Assembly: GCA_029339505.1 (NCBI GenBank)
Contig: JAQISU010000094.1
Span: 7,918,001-7,982,000, forward strand
Direction of reading: 5' to 3'
DNA length: 64,000 nucleotides
From: Unio delphinus
Taxonomy: Eukaryota > Mollusca > Bivalvia > Unionida > Unionidae
Shown here: positions 1-13,398 of the stretch, piece by piece
How the letters are laid out: every line of letters begins with the position of its first letter
Position numbering within the stretch: position 1 is the first letter of the stretch
Notes under the pieces: model-generated
The model's input: the letters and a program-made list of their open reading frames with translations, nothing else
Databases searched by the model: none
What the model was told of the DNA's origin: nothing
Position numbers and translations under genes: made by a program

Positions 1-361
1 TTCCTAATTTTGTCTGCTGATGTTGAATTGTAATATTCTAATCTGTAACCAAGCACTTGTGAATTAGGATGAAAATGTGAAATAAGGGTGAAACAAGACC
101 TGGCGTAAGCTTGGTGCAAGTGAACATTATCCTCGCACTCAAACATACACCAGTCCTGTTCAGCACCTGAGTATTCAAAGAAAGCCCAAATGTATATTTC
201 AGATTCTTTCACAAGAAAATCAAAAAAAAAACTAATTTTTATTTGTAGAAGATCATATTATTAATAATCAGAAATTTACTAAATCTGATCATACTGTGAT
301 CAGAATTCCATATTTCTGATATGTTTAATCATTGTAATTACATGGTCAAACCACTCTATTG
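1..361. other. No gene seen
   Basis: AT-rich sequence with no exon or repeat recognised. It may be ERCC6L intron, since the gene must extend upstream of 15471. Confidence 0.4.
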
Positions 362-560
362 GCCTAAGCGAGTTCAAACCTCAACAGTCTTACCAAAGCT
401 GTATAAAAATGTAGCTGCTTTATGCTCAGCAATAATAGGTTAGTGTTAGGACTGGTCAGTCTGGTGTAGATAATATTACTGAATAGGACATGATTTCTCA
501 TGCATCTTGCAAACCAGTCACACAAACATCGTGAACAGTCATACAAGCATCTTGAATATA
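362..560 (+). mobile_element. SINE-A fragment, decayed
   Basis: GTTCAAACC near 373 resembles a Pol III box B. It is followed by GCTCAGCAATAATAGGTTAG and TGTTAGGACTGGTC, which match the body of the SINE-A copy at 36362. The right part is too diverged to bound accurately. Confidence 0.55.
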
Positions 561-704
561 GTCACCAGCATCGTTTATATATAACTGTTGTATAGAAGAT
601 GACTTTGTGATATGTAATCTTTGTATCTGACTTCATTATAGTACTATTATATACAAAACTTGTTATACATTTACCTATGCAACATATAACTTATTATTAT
701 AGTA

Positions 705-890
705 CAGTCGACTCCACTTACACTGCACATCGGTTAACTGCACACTCCGGATAACTGCACATAATCACACCGGTCCCGTTTTTTCCCAATGCTTTTCAAT
801 GTACAGTACCGTATATCGGTTAACTTCACACTCTGGTTAACTGCAGTCTCGTAACGGGCCCGAGGGTGTGCAATTAACCGGAGTTGACAG
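705..890. mobile_element. TA-flanked MITE, 186 bp
   Basis: The left end CAGTCGACTCCACTTA...GGTTAACTGCACAC and the right end GTGTGCAATTAACCGGAGTTGACAG are inverted repeats. TA flanks both ends (703-704, 891-892). The CAGT...ACTG termini and TA duplication fit the Tc1/mariner/pogo superfamily. Non-autonomous: no ORF. Confidence 0.8.
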
Positions 891-892
891 TA

Positions 893-3800
893 TTATGTAT
901 CTCTCACTTGAAATAAAGGGAGACAACTATGGGTATATTATTATTATTATATATATATATGTACCAGTTTTACTTTCAAACAACATTAAAACGTCCTTTT
1001 TTTAAATTTATTACTATGGTATAAAAATAAATCAACAAAAGTCAACATCTGACTTTGAAGTGTTTAGTTGGACCTTGTATATATGGGTATCATCATTTGA
1101 AGATCTTGAGGAAGAAAGAAGAAAAAAACAATGTTGAATAGGATTTGGGTGGAAATTTAACTTGCTTGGCTGTAAAATGTTTCACTTTTGAAAGACAAAA
1201 ATATATACTTTTTGCTTTTTGTCTTGTATGTTTTATTGGTGAACAAAGCCCTAGGCAGTGTCAGGGACAGCTTTTTGTATTACATTGCCAATTTGCACTT
1301 GATGCAAACTCTGCAGTTAATACTCATGCTAATTTCAGCTATTCATGGTTGTAAATTTCTGTCAATCATGTATATCCTTAACATTCCATACCCATTCTGG
1401 GTAGTAGTAATTCAAGCCATTGTGCTAATAAGAACCATGGGTAGATAACCATGTTTGTCTTTGTTTCCCTGAGTGTAGCCTGAAGCAAGATTACATAACA
1501 TTGTATAGCTTGGTTATTTTGTACCTGTACATTTAGCAAGGAACAAATTCTTCTTCAGAGTATGGGATGTTTTGTTTGAAAAACATACAGCTATACATAA
1601 CAATATAAAATATCCTATAAAGGTATTCAGCCAGGTTTAAAAAAAAGCATTTTAACTGAGGTATATGAGATTTAAAAGAAATCAATACAGTAAATATCTA
1701 GTTACAAATCCAATGCAAACAACAGAGACCATGAAGTTTTGACATAAGCATAATGTGCCAGCAAATAAGGATGTTCTTTTTGCCCATTTCATCTCTTCCA
1801 GCATGCTGCATAAACACAGATCTGTCTTTGCATTATGGGATGGCAGATCTAGGTCTATGCATTTTGCAATTGGCCTAGTTTGCGAATAATACAGCAATAC
1901 GAATTTTGGATGATTTTGCATTGTTTTTCCGACAAAATATATCATGTTCAAAATATCGATTGAAGATTTAATTAATGTACAAACCATGCTAATATCAAAA
2001 TTAGGTATGTATATTTGTCTGCAAACATACAGTATTTATTTGTTTGAAATTTATGCTTCTTTGTCATATTACATGATAAATACAATTTATTAACATAATA
2101 CAAAGCACAGACTTAACATACCAAATCATCTATGTTTTTAAATTTTCAAATGAATAATAAATAATTATACATGTAAAAATCTTTATATCATTTGATTTTA
2201 ATTTTATGATTTTCTGTTGCAGCTATGTGAGTAGCTTTTTGTTATTGCTGTCTTCAAAAGACTGAGAACCAACTTGTAATCAAACCAACTTTTTCACTAT
2301 TTTAAATAATTGATTAAGCAGAATGTTTTACAAGCAAATAAATTGAGCATGCTGGTAATTTTTATAAATAAATGCAAACCAGATGTTTGAAAACATTTTG
2401 AGCTTGTTTATGTTTGAAATATTGCATAATGTGAAAAATTGATAAAGTGCATAAATCAGTGCACTTGTATGCCTTGAGACAATCAGGAAGAAGGACTAGA
2501 AAAAGTTTTTATCCTGTTTGATGAACCTAGTTCATTTTAAGTAATGAAATACAATTGTCATTTTACATAACATAAATTTTTGGTCCTTTTTCTAAAAAAG
2601 TTGATATTAAAAATATCTTACCTTCCACATCCTTTCTTCATTCTGGTACTCAAGCATCTGACCACAAAATTTGTCAACAGTTCACACATAACAGCTAATT
2701 AAGTGGATTAATGTCAGCAAAACTTTTTTCAGCTTGCATAATGAATCCATCTCCATTGTTCTACAGCATTCCTGAGCAAAATAGCCAAATCCTTTTGATG
2801 CACACTGGTGACAGGAAATTTTGAAAGCAGACCAATTAGTCAAAGACTCCCATGCCAACTGAAGCAGTGAATTCACAGAGTCCAGTGAACAATATATCAG
2901 TTTTCCAATTGGCTGTTGGATCTGGGCTCCATGTGACCATTGTCCAGTTTATTGGTTGATTGGCCCCTCTTCATTGTCAGACTCCCCCCAATAGAAATTT
3001 GTTTGTTTTGGGAAGGTAGAAGCTGAGAAAAAAGGCATAATCAGTCATGTGACATATTTAGGTCCCATATATTTGTCTATGGTTTATTGCTATCAAAACT
3101 TTGACATCTGCAGATGTGAACTAGAAATATTCTATCTGGACTTTAGTTCTTTGTTTGGAAGACAATAACAGATTTTTAAATGCAAAATAACAAAATAGGT
3201 TTTATGATTTAAAAAGCAATAAGTATTCTTAGAAAGAGTTTCCACCAGCAGCCATTGTTGATTCCATAATGCTTTTAACTGAGATTTTATCTGAATATTT
3301 CAAAACCAAAACTCAACCTGCAAAGTGTACTTTACAGTAATCAGTTTAATTTTTGAATAAATAGTAATTAATAGGAATAAAGGTGTCTGGAGAATCTCTG
3401 CAATCCATTAAAGAATTGTCTCAACAGAAAAATGATTTAAATAAAATGGTTCTGCATGCTACATGCCAGATTTGGTGTGCACTGAAAAAAGGCTTAAATT
3501 ACTTCCCACAAAGATGTATTCATGACAGGATTTCAATGGCGATCTATGTAAAATAAAAATCTTGGCAAACTTCAAGAACACATTTTGCTTGAAGATTACA
3601 ATATTATTGTCTTTTCTGCATACTTATTAATTATCAGAATTTCTAATACAATTTTAGTATTTTTAAAAAATCCAAACTCTTAAATGAAGTTTTGCATCCA
3701 TTAAATTGTTATCATATATGTATAATCAACCTATAATCATACTTCATCTGTTATAAAATCAGTAATTTGTAAGTGATTGGTTTTATTAGAAACCATTGTG

Positions 3801-4791
3801 ACAAAAGTGGCAGGACATAGCTTGCTTTTATTTATAGCCTCGAACCCCTGATATAGACAAAGAAATATTTTGTTAGTTTCACCTCTAAGTTAAAATGTTT
3901 CTTAAAGAAATCTTCCAGAATAGTAATTGTATTATAAGTAATTATATTTAAAATATTTGAAATAATTTATGGCAAAATCCAATTTTGCAATGATGTGAAT
4001 AGAATTAAGGATGTTCAAAAATGTTATGTACAGGCTGGTGATTGGTAAACTTGGCACCAGTTACTTCTCAATTTATTTATTTTTTTATTCAAATATAAAT
4101 AATCATACAATTAGCGTAAAATTGAATTTATCATTTCACAAACAAATGCTATCTTTATTGTAAATTGTTTTTTTTTGTCATGTTTATATATTAAATATGA
4201 TTAGAAGTAATGTATCATTTCCAGTGCAGACTGTTTTCCTTGTTGTAGTCTGGTTTGTGGAATAGTTTGAAAAAAATCCTGCTTAAATCCATTTATCATA
4301 ATGATCTGCATCACAGTTGCCTCAAACATTCACATATGGACCACACCCTTAGTCAGCCAAGATAGTGGACTAAACCCCGCTGCACTGAGAGTTCTGGTGT
4401 TCATCACCAAGTCAACATTGTCACCTTGCCCAAGCATCTGCCTGGTGCCCCCCCCCCCCCCCTTTCCCCAAAATCAAACAAATACCATATGGATGGAAAG
4501 TTTGCCATTGCTCCTCACATCTTTAAGCATTTTATATATCATACAAGCACCACCACCCCCCGGTGAGACAAGTGTCCTGCTTGTGTGTAGTGTTGACCAT
4601 TATTTATATATTTGGGAAGTACTCTAAGGCATAATTGTATTTGATATAATAATTCCATAATTAAATAAAATAGGAAGTAAATAATTCCATAATTAAATAG
4701 GAAGTATATTTACTTTTTGAAGTATTTTTCCCCATCCAGTTTTAAAAACAGGCCAGTATATTTGTGCTGGTTCAAAATGTTGAAAATTTTT
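893..4791. other. AT-rich non-coding DNA
   Basis: No exon supported. A CCAAT-rich patch (about 2905-2995, with CCAATTGG and TTGGTTGATTGG) and a strong minus-strand donor-like AAG|GTAAGA at about 2620 were seen but do not make a gene. Confidence 0.4.
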
Positions 4792-4907
4792 GACTGGTTG
4801 AGGGAATTATGACTTATCTGTCATTTTTAATGAGGTGGCTGATGTAAAAAAAATTAGACTGGTTGAGGGAATTATGACTTATCTGTCATTTTTAATGAGG
4901 TGGCTGA
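4792..4907. repeat. 51-bp direct duplication
   Basis: GACTGGTTGAGGGAATTATG... at 4792-4842 recurs at 4857-4907 with no visible mismatch, separated by 14 bases. Looks recent. Confidence 0.9.
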
Positions 4908-5483
4908 CTCAAGAGTTGGAGTTATGGGACCATTATTGGGGGGGGGACTATTGTGTAAGTTGGGTGTTAGCTATAACTTGTGGATAACAGTCACAAGAAA
5001 AAGTAAATACTGACTAGACAAAAAATTGCAATCAAGCCTGAATAAGATAAAATATAATTACTAGAGTTGTATTATTAATTCTACAAGCCTTGCTTATCCA
5101 CCTTGATGTACCCTTGGAAAAGGTACTTAACTCCTATTTCCTTAATTATGTCTAATTAACTGTTTCAAATAAACCAACATTTCTTTTTGTAATAAATAGA
5201 ATGGGTGATTTTTTTACAATTTTTGGGCATACCTTTTAAATAAGGGCATACATGTTTTTTTTTTTTGGGGGGGGGGGGGGAGTTCATCTTTCCTCTGATC
5301 TTTCCAGACCATTTTGAAAGGAAAGGCTCCCCTTTTTCGGTTATCAATGTGTGTTATATGTTATTTTTTGTATATAAGGATTTCCTAGCCTTGAAAATCC
5401 TTATTTATATATATATATTTTTTTTATTGTTTATTTTTTTTTTTTTTTTTTTTAAATTTTAATTTAAATTTTTTAATTTTTAT

Positions 5484-6762
5484 TTAAAGACATTCATCAT
5501 AATCTAAGGTACATTTCGCCTGTTCTCCTCTTTCTTTCCTTCTTTTGGCTGTCCTCTTTTCTTTTCTTTGGATTTCTTTTTCTCCTTTTTCTCTCTCTAT
5601 TGAAACTGTTTGTGACTTCTCATTTTCTTGACTGTCATACGTTTGTTGCTGTTGTTTATTCCTTGTATTTTGCAGGTTTTTTCCCGTCATTATTTCCGCT
5701 CTCTGTTTCTTTTTCGGTTCTCTCGGCGTTTTCTGTTGTTCTTCTTGCTGTTGTTTTTCTGTATCTACGATAACGCTTTGATCTTGTGCATTTGACTTTG
5801 GACTGGGTAGACTTCGTTTTGTCATCTTTACAGCTAGAGTTTGATGATCTGGACAATATAATTTTTGTGGTTCTTGTTGTAGGGTCAAAGTTGGTATAGG
5901 TATTGGTTTGACAATTTGAAGGTCTGGTGTTTCTGGGATTACAGTTCTCTCCCTTGTACACTTTTTGATTGTCCTCTAGTTTGAGGATCTGAAGGTTCTG
6001 AGATGGCATTTTCTTCTCTTGTGCCTTTTTTAGTTGTTTGTCTCATTTCTGATGTTCCCGGGATTTCATTATTCTGTTTAGTGCATTTATTTGTTGTATG
6101 CCCCATTTCCCCGCATTTCCTACATTTCCTGTGATAGATACAACCTTTGTACCAAGTCGATACTAAGAATCCGTGAAAATAGCATGCGCGTTTTATTGTA
6201 TGAAGTTTGGTTCTTGCAATTTCCATAATTCTGGTTTCGTTGTATACGTCAAAGCCTGCGATTTTCCCTAGTCTTGAATTTTCAACTTTTACTCCAAATT
6301 TTTGTTCTACCCATGCTACTACCGTTTCCAATGGTATTTCCATAGGCAACCCATTTATGTGCAGTTCTCCTGTCTGTTTTTTTTTACTTTCCTCATGAAA
6401 GGTTCTGGTTCTTTGACTATGGCTTTGTTTCCGCATATCATGGTTTCTCCATATGGTAAGGCAGGTTTATTGTCTCTATATCTTACGTTGTAGCCTTTGT
6501 ATGCATAGTTTATTGAGTAGATTTTAGATAACACTTCTTCATCCAGGACTTTGAAATGAATCAGTACAGATGTTGTTCCTGGTAACTGTGTTCCATCTAA
6601 ATCTGGAAAAAATATATGTTGAGTTCCTGCTCTATATATACATTCAATATAGTTTCCATCATCTCTTTGTACTCTCTTGGTTCTAAAATGCTTTTGTAGT
6701 TCGGTCATTATTCTTCGTGCAGTCGCCATTTCTCGTGCAATCCGTGGATGATTTTTACTCAC
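5484..6762 (-). pseudogene. Retrotransposon ORF1 relic with CCHC zinc knuckle
   Basis: Three overlapping open frames on the minus strand (6762-6355, 6436-5939, 5888-5484) read as one protein broken by frame shifts. The first part (GTTSVLIHFKVLDEEVLSKI) looks like an RNA-recognition-type fold. The second has CRKCGEMGHTTNKC, a perfect C-x2-C-x4-H-x4-C zinc knuckle. The third is Gln/Lys/Glu-rich. This order is typical of nucleic-acid-binding ORF1 or Gag-like proteins of non-LTR elements. The family is not assigned. It is broken, so not expected to be functional. Confidence 0.7.
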
Positions 6763-6813
6763 GCTATAGCTTTGTTGTTCGCTTCTTAATCTTCTACATT
6801 TCTTTCACTTTTC

Positions 6814-6911
6814 TATTTCCTTTTTCCTTTGTCTTCTTAATTTTCAGTCTAGTATTTCATAGTATTTCCTTTTTCCTTTGTCTTCTTAATTTTCAGTCTA
6901 GTATTTCATAG
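6814..6911. repeat. 49-bp tandem duplication, two copies
   Basis: A unit starting TATTTCCTTTTTCCTTTGTC spans 6814-6862 and repeats at 6863-6911 without visible change. It lies in the 5' region of the ORF1 element and could be a small 5' UTR monomer. Confidence 0.9.
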
Positions 6912-7017
6912 TATTTGTTGTTTCCGAACTGGTACCTTTTCCCATAGTTAGTGGATTTACGCGCGCAGAAAAACACGTCTGCTCTGTTCGACTTCCTTTC
7001 GCACTCCATACATGTTT

Positions 7018-10000
7018 GGAGCTCAACATTAATTTACATTTATTAGAAGAAAAAAACAGTAAAAGTTTGAAAATTGAGTATTGTTGTATGTCTGAAGGGA
7101 TGTGACTTGATAAATTAAATGTCTCTAGGTGTTGAATAGGGTGTAAATTATGACATCAGTGGCAGATTTACGCCAATAACCCCACATATGGAAGAAATGA
7201 AAGGCTTCAGTACTCCTGGAATAATACTAATATGTGCCCAATATTTTGTAATCTGTGTACAGGAAGTGCCACATCTGGCATTTGACACTTTTCAGAAAGT
7301 GTGCAGTAGCCAAAATCTTCCTAGCTTTGAGAACAGTAATACAACCATAAATCAACATTAAAACTAACAACATTTGTGCTTTTTTTAACACAATTCTAAA
7401 TGATATTTGGCTTCTCTTTTCTATTTTGTCATATATTTGTTGATTTGAATGATAACAATTAAAGAAAAAAATAAATTCATTAATAACAGTAATAATAATG
7501 TTGTTTTTTTTTTAAGTCTGACTTAAGATTATTTACACACAAAAATTCACTCGTATAAACACTGACATTATTAATATAAGTAATTACTTTTGTTCTGGAA
7601 TGTTCTTTCAAAAATGAAATAACTGTTTAATATTTTGTTTCATCTTATAAGTAGTGTACTGAATTGAATCTAAAAGAGATACACTTTTATTAAATGGTTT
7701 TAAAAGTTTCTTCAGAGAATAGTATTTATTAAAAAATGTAATGCAGTCAAATCAGACATGACACCAAGTTTTATGGTATTTTGGAAACAGTGGGAACCAT
7801 TACTTCTTTGCAATCAGAGTTGACCAATATAGTGTATTACACACCAACACCAATTTTTCATATGTGATATAAAGTGTAACCTAAATTTTCATTATGGCAT
7901 GCCTTTTATTGGGGGGGGGGGCAGCTACACTGTGTAGAGTCAGCTGTTCAAACCTTAAGAGACATCTGGGCACAAAAGGTAATTAACAATCAGTTCCAAG
8001 AATTAACAAGGCAATACAAATATCACATAAGGCATCTGACTTAACTGCTGACATGTATCAACATGAATGCAATATATTACATAAGTGTATGACTTTATAT
8101 CTGTCATGTCTCAGAATAAATGGGATATAGTACAAATCACTTTATTAACAGATATTTTCCATTTTTAATAATTTAAATAGCAATTCAGCATAAAAAATGT
8201 TCCCAGTTACACAGTAATTTCAGGTTTACATGTATAGACAAAACAATCGCAACAAAAAAACCTAAATAATATTTAAAAAATACTTGAGTAAACATTATTT
8301 TGTAAAATGTAAATTCAGTAATATTATTTATACAGTTGACTGAATCAGGAAAAGTGTAAGCAGAAGTGGTTATGATTATTTAAATGGTTTTGGGAACTGC
8401 TACCACTACTGCCGCTGCTGTTAACAGTATTGTTGTGAATCTGTTATATTAATATCTGCATTTTTCTTTGTTTTTGTCATATTATATCTCATCTTTCATA
8501 GAATTAGTGAATATATTTTCATTACCTGTTAATTTATTCATTCATCATTTATATATACTACATGAGTTTTGGCCTATACAACACAATACATGTAAATTCA
8601 TGCTAAAAAAAATCTTCAAAATTATTTATTTTTTGTATGTTCTTCTAAATATATCATTAGATAAGTTTCAAACAATGTAAACAAGGGAGTCATTTTTTAA
8701 ATCTCAATATTTTGAGTATTCAAAACCCAGCACTGCTCATATCATACCACTTTAACAACGTTTCATAAAATTTCTTTTTATTAAAATACATTTCATTTAT
8801 AGTTTTACATACTAGACATGTGCCACATAATTCCTGGTGTAATAATAACATGAGAATGTTTGGTTATTCAATTTTTGAAGATGTCATTATTAAAGCTGAC
8901 AGATTCTATTGATGTAAATATATTGGGGTTTTCTTTCGTCTCATCTTTTTAGTAATATTTAGCTGGGGGGGGGGACAGTTCTAGTCAACTTATGCTTTCT
9001 ACTGAATCCCCAAATCATATGTTTGTAAATACATTTGATATTATTTCTCAAATAAATGTGGTATTAAAGAAAGGTTCAGAAAATGTGCAGCTCTAAATTT
9101 ATAAATAGAAAGTTAACATGAATTCATTTTCTTGATTGATTGTGACTTTATTCTTCACAGGTATAAGTGTGTGTATGTTTCTGTGTGTGTGAGAGAGACA
9201 GACAGATTGTTCTTTCATGTGACAGAATATGGGAGAAGTGGGTTCATGAGAGTTGTTATTGCCTTTAGTTAAGAATGATGTAATAGTGAGCAATTTTGAC
9301 TACATGTCCCATACCTCTATCCCAATTTATCCTTGAAACCTCCCCATCAAAGACTCTTTGCAAATTCTTGCCTGACCATAGTTATGTAGAACAAAGAAGG
9401 TTTATACAATCTAAACATAGTAGATTTGATTCCTCAGTCACATTGTCCCCAAATTCAAGTCAGGTTAGCCAAGTGCTGGTTTTGGCTTATTACATAACAG
9501 ATTAATCCTAATTAGCAGGTATTCATTCCAGTTTCTTTTTGTTGGGTGGGGGGGTGGGATAAACAATTTTCTAGGTTTGTACAGCAATAAATGCCTTAGG
9601 CTATAGCTAATATCAGATAGTGTTGCTAGGTTGTAGAAGAATAAATACCTCAGTTTATATTAGATCTGATTGTACCCTAGATATTTCAGTTCTTTTGTCT
9701 GTAAGGAATTTATAACCTTATTTAGTGTCAGGAGTTTGATGAAAGCTTAGATGGTGAATATCTGGGGAAATATTTATATGCTGACAACAGTGATGTTTAT
9801 TATTATATATTATCAGACCAAATAAAAAAAATGTTTTTGGTCAGCCAACCATTGCTGTTTCTCACTGCCAAGTTTGCACTCTCTTTCTCTCATATTTGTT
9901 TTTTTTTTTAATTTTAATTTTTTATTTAAAAAAAAGTGTTTTAAAAAATGGACATGCCTATCCTAATGTTACAACCATACGTTTTATTTGTCCTTGTTAT

Positions 10001-10999
10001 TGTTCTTGTTGCTATTTGAATAAATCATTTAATTTTAGTCTTAAATAATTGGTCTTCTAAGACTGCCATACAAAAAAATGTAATTGTTCTTAACTTTGCC
10101 TTTTTTGCCCAAGTAGTATGCACTTCTTTCTAATATTTAGATTAGAAAAAGTTTGTTTAGATTGTTTAAAAAAGCATAATACTACAGTATGATAGGGGCT
10201 ACATACAGATGTAAAAGTCTTTGAGCCTTGGACTTTTTGAGTTGTATATGATTGAACATGGCTTGTTCACATCCCCATTAGGCTGGAGTGGGTGGGAGGG
10301 GTGTATCATGTAGGTTATCTAGGTTTCACAGCTAGAGGTTTGCATGTTTCAACACAAATAAGAAAAAAGTTGAAGTGTTGGTGAGGGATATTTCCCAAAA
10401 TAAATGTTAACCTATGAACTGAATAATCCTGAAATGTTCATTGTCATTAATTTAAGTTAGACATACATATCCATACATTTCAGGCATATTCTTCTAAATT
10501 CATTTTTAATGGCAAAAATAAATATCCCTCGTTTTCTCAAAGATCATTAGAGCGTTGAAAAATCTGAATGTTTATGCACTTCACTAGACTTTTCAACGTT
10601 AAAGACTAATATACACAGTTTATTCTGTATATAAATTTATCAGTAATCTAGATAAATCTGATCAATCCAGATAGTGCATTGAAATTTTTACAGTTATCTC
10701 TAAGTCACAAAATAGCGATGTGCTTAACACTGAAAGAAAACTTTTCAAGATAAAAATTACATTAAAACATATTTCATAACATTCCCATGTTGACCATCAG
10801 TAACTACTAAATAATTTTTGTTGCTAAAATGTTAAATTTAATATTAGAAAAATTCCATGCTTCAGTCGTTATCAGTGAATACTAGTTGTTTTTTAATTTG
10901 TTCAAAATCTGCCTTGATTTCCCAAATTTTGATAAATGGTTTCAAACACTTGACAAAGTTAGAATAATAGGATTTGTTCTTCAAAATTTGTTTGTTTGA
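7018..10999. other. AT-rich non-coding DNA with poly-G tracts
   Basis: No exon or family recognised. Contains G10 (near 7912-7921), G9 (near 8966-8974) and a G7 run (near 9546) after T-rich or A/T-rich sequence. Confidence 0.4.
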
Positions 11000-11062
11000 T
11001 TAGGATTTTTAATGTAGCTTTAATGCTTTTTCAGTCATATCGCTACAATGTCTGCTGTGACA
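11000..11062 (-). mobile_element. SINE-A 3' fragment
   Basis: GATTAGGATTTTTAATGTAG and CAGTCATATCGCTACAATGT are the reverse complement of the 3' end of the SINE-A copy at 36362. An (ATT)n run follows at about 11063-11130. Confidence 0.75.
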
Positions 11063-11132
11063 TTATTATTATTATTGTCATTATTATTATTAATATTAAT
11101 ATTATTATTTTTATTGTTGTTATTATTATTAA

Positions 11133-11890
11133 ACAGTACTATCACATTGCACCAACATGTCATAAACATATGCAAGGTCACATATCTTGAGAAGAGATGC
11201 ATCAGCTCCGTTCACAAATATCTTTCAGTTGCTGCTACCAAAACACTTGTGTTCATTAGTACTTTCAAGACTAGACTTTTGTAATTCTATTCTGTCTGGT
11301 TTGTCTCAATATCTACTTCAGAAACTTCAAAACACAGCTTTTTGAGTACCACAATCAGAGCAGACCTCCTCGCTGCTCTGTACCCTACACTGGCTATTCA
11401 TTCAATCTAGAATCAAGCACAAAATTTGTTTTCTGTGCTAGTGACAGACTCGTCCAACATACCTATCTGGCCTCACCCATGTGTACACACCAACAAGATA
11501 ATTGCACTTCTCTTCTGACAATTGTATATTCATTGTTCCCACGGTGAAAACAAAGTCATATGGACAACCTTCTTTGCATACCAGGGCCCAGCAATTTGGA
11601 ACATATTGCTCATTGAAATTATACACAAAGACACAGTTATCCCTTTCAAGAGTGCTCTTTAACTCAACTTTTTTGACTGCAAGAACAAACTTAAAGACCT
11701 AATAATGTTTCATACCTTAAATATTTTCAGCATTATTTATGTTTTCCAATTTATTGGGGGTTTTTTTCTTCTTTTTTTTTTCTTTCTTCTTCTTCTGTAG
11801 TCATATTATTATGGATGTTGTAAAGTGTTTAGAGCTTCTAGAGATTAGTCCTCTTTATTGTTATTAATTTTAATATTATTATTACCAATA
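11133..11890 (+). mobile_element. CR1/L2-like LINE 3' fragment, decayed
   Basis: The sequence from CATTGCACCAACATGTCATA on matches the 32366-33420 LINE copy (same HQHV.NICK, LSVxATKTL, LLQKLQ and KTKSYGQ segments) with many stops. It covers the C-terminal RT region and 3' UTR and ends in an ATT/AGT-rich tail that hosts the hAT MITE. Confidence 0.8.
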
Positions 11891-11919
11891 TTAGTAGTAG
11901 TAGTATTAGTAGTAGTATT

Positions 11920-12613
11920 TAGTGATGGGAATCGTTAGAAATTCATAATCGATAATCGGTTCCCCTTAACCAACTGATCATCGATTATAATCGGTTACTA
12001 AGAGCAAATTTTAATTTTTGTTAAACAGTTATATCTTTGATCAAGAGTTCAATATCTTTATAAATGTACAGGAGAAATCTCTTTTAATGACATGTATACT
12101 TTAACCTGACAATACTATTACATTATGTGTTACTTTTGTTCTACAACTTTGTTAAATGAACTTTTTATGGCTGATTAGTATTATGTAACTGAAATACTGC
12201 TACAATCCCCCGAAATTCTTTCGTTCACATGTCATGTGTCAATAATTTAAAGTATAGAAGGACATGTTTTTCTTTTTTGTCATTGTTTATAAATACTACA
12301 AAAGATATTGCAATTTGACTGAAACAAATCAAGAAAATGTGTTTAAATGTATTAACTCAACAATTTAACAACTTGACCATGTAATAATGACTATATGTTC
12401 CTAATTATGAATCATAAGGTTTCATATTTGTAGTTGTGAAGGAATTAATAAGTTTCAGGTCAACCTTAGTGGCTGGGAGTTTTACTAACCTTCGTGCTTT
12501 GCATACACCTAAAAAGTAGTCTCCCTTTACACACAATCGATTATGGAGTTCACAATCGATTATCTGCTCAACCAACTGATGATCGATTATAATCGATAAT
12601 TGGAACAACACTA
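11920..12613. mobile_element. Non-autonomous hAT element, 694 bp
   Basis: Perfect 8-bp direct repeats GTAGTATT flank it (11912-11919 and 12614-12621). The ends are TAGTGATGGGAATCG and the reverse complement of AACAACACTA (TAGTGTTGTT). Sub-terminal repeats of ATCGATTATAATCG lie at both ends. An 8-bp TSD and TAGTG termini fit hAT. No transposase seen. Confidence 0.8.
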
Positions 12614-12621
12614 GTAGTATT

Positions 12622-13074
12622 ACTGTTATTGTTGTTAGTTTTGTTATGGTGCAGCATCATTTTAAGGTTATATTTTGACATGACCAGAGTCATAGTAGCC
12701 AATCTGGGGCACTCTAAAGGTTTCAATCAAACACCGTGATTTTGTATGATGATATTTTCCTCATTGTTCTACTTTAAATTTTAAAATGTTCAAATTTTTG
12801 CTAATTGTTTACAATTCTTATGCAACATTTCTTCTGTTCATGCTCTTTCGTTCACAACAGTTCAGATAATTTTATCCCTTGGACAGTTTAGGTTGGATGT
12901 ATACATAAAGCCCAAGCACAAAATATAAATGTTTAATTCTCCTGGCCATGATGTGGCACCTTTTCCAGCATCTGCTGTCTGACAAATTTGCTATTTTCAA
13001 AATTTTAAAAGCCACTAGATCAGATTGAACTAATTTTTGCATAAGGGACTTTCATTTTCATAAACCTCAATACA
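12622..13074. other. Non-coding DNA
   Basis: No exon or recognised repeat. Confidence 0.4.
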
Positions 13075-13089
13075 GTGTGTGTGTGCGTG

Positions 13090-13121
<32 letters not shown>

Positions 13122-13125
13122 CATG
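13075..13125. repeat. (GT)n microsatellite
   Basis: GT dinucleotides with occasional GC. It acts as the 3' tail of the minus-strand SINE next to it. Confidence 0.9.
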
Positions 13126-13127
13126 CT

Positions 13128-13397
13128 TTGACAATTTTAGTTATATTGCTATGATGTCAGCAGTGTGGCTGAGTATAGTGATGTGCAGCATTGCTGCAGA
13201 CATCATGTCCCACCTAGTCACATTATCCTGACACCAGGCCTACCAGTCCTAACACTAACCTCTGAATGTAAAACATGTTGCAGCTGCTTGTATCATTTCT
13301 ATAAGTCTTTGTTATGAACCAGCAATGGGTTTGAACCCATGACCTCCTGCATCAAAAGTGGGTGCTCTAACTACTTAAGCCAGAGCAGTCCAGAACC
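13128..13397 (-). mobile_element. SINE-A copy, minus strand
   Basis: Reverse complement of the SINE-A consensus. Box B is present as GGGTTTGAACCCATGACC; the body has CACATTATCCTGACACCAGG and CCAGTCCTAACACTAACC. The tail is the adjoining (GT)n. Confidence 0.8.
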
Positions 13398-13398
13398 A

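Larger units (their letters stand above)
5258..7006 (-). mobile_element. LINE-like element carrying ORF1 only
   Basis: On the minus strand: a GC-richer 5' end (about 6950-7006), an ORF1-like coding region (6762 to 5484), then poly(A) (T-runs at 5412-5452 and 5255-5266 on the + strand). The 11-mer CATACATGTTT flanks it at 5247-5257 and 7007-7017 as a possible target-site duplication. No reverse transcriptase region is present between ORF1 and the tail. The duplication could be chance in this AT-rich context. Confidence 0.6.

Noticed and set aside
1682..1987. 101-codon open frame on the minus strand
   Set aside because: No domain, no flanking splice signals that fit; composition like random AT-rich sequence.
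2621..2690. Minus-strand mini-exon (MLEYQNEERMWK with AAG|GTAAGA donor) next to a CCAAT-rich patch, as a possible gene start
   Set aside because: Only twelve codons, no downstream exon found on the minus strand to base 1, no protein match recalled.
4301..4627. 108-codon open frame, + strand
   Set aside because: Runs through poly-C and proline homopolymers; low complexity, no domain.
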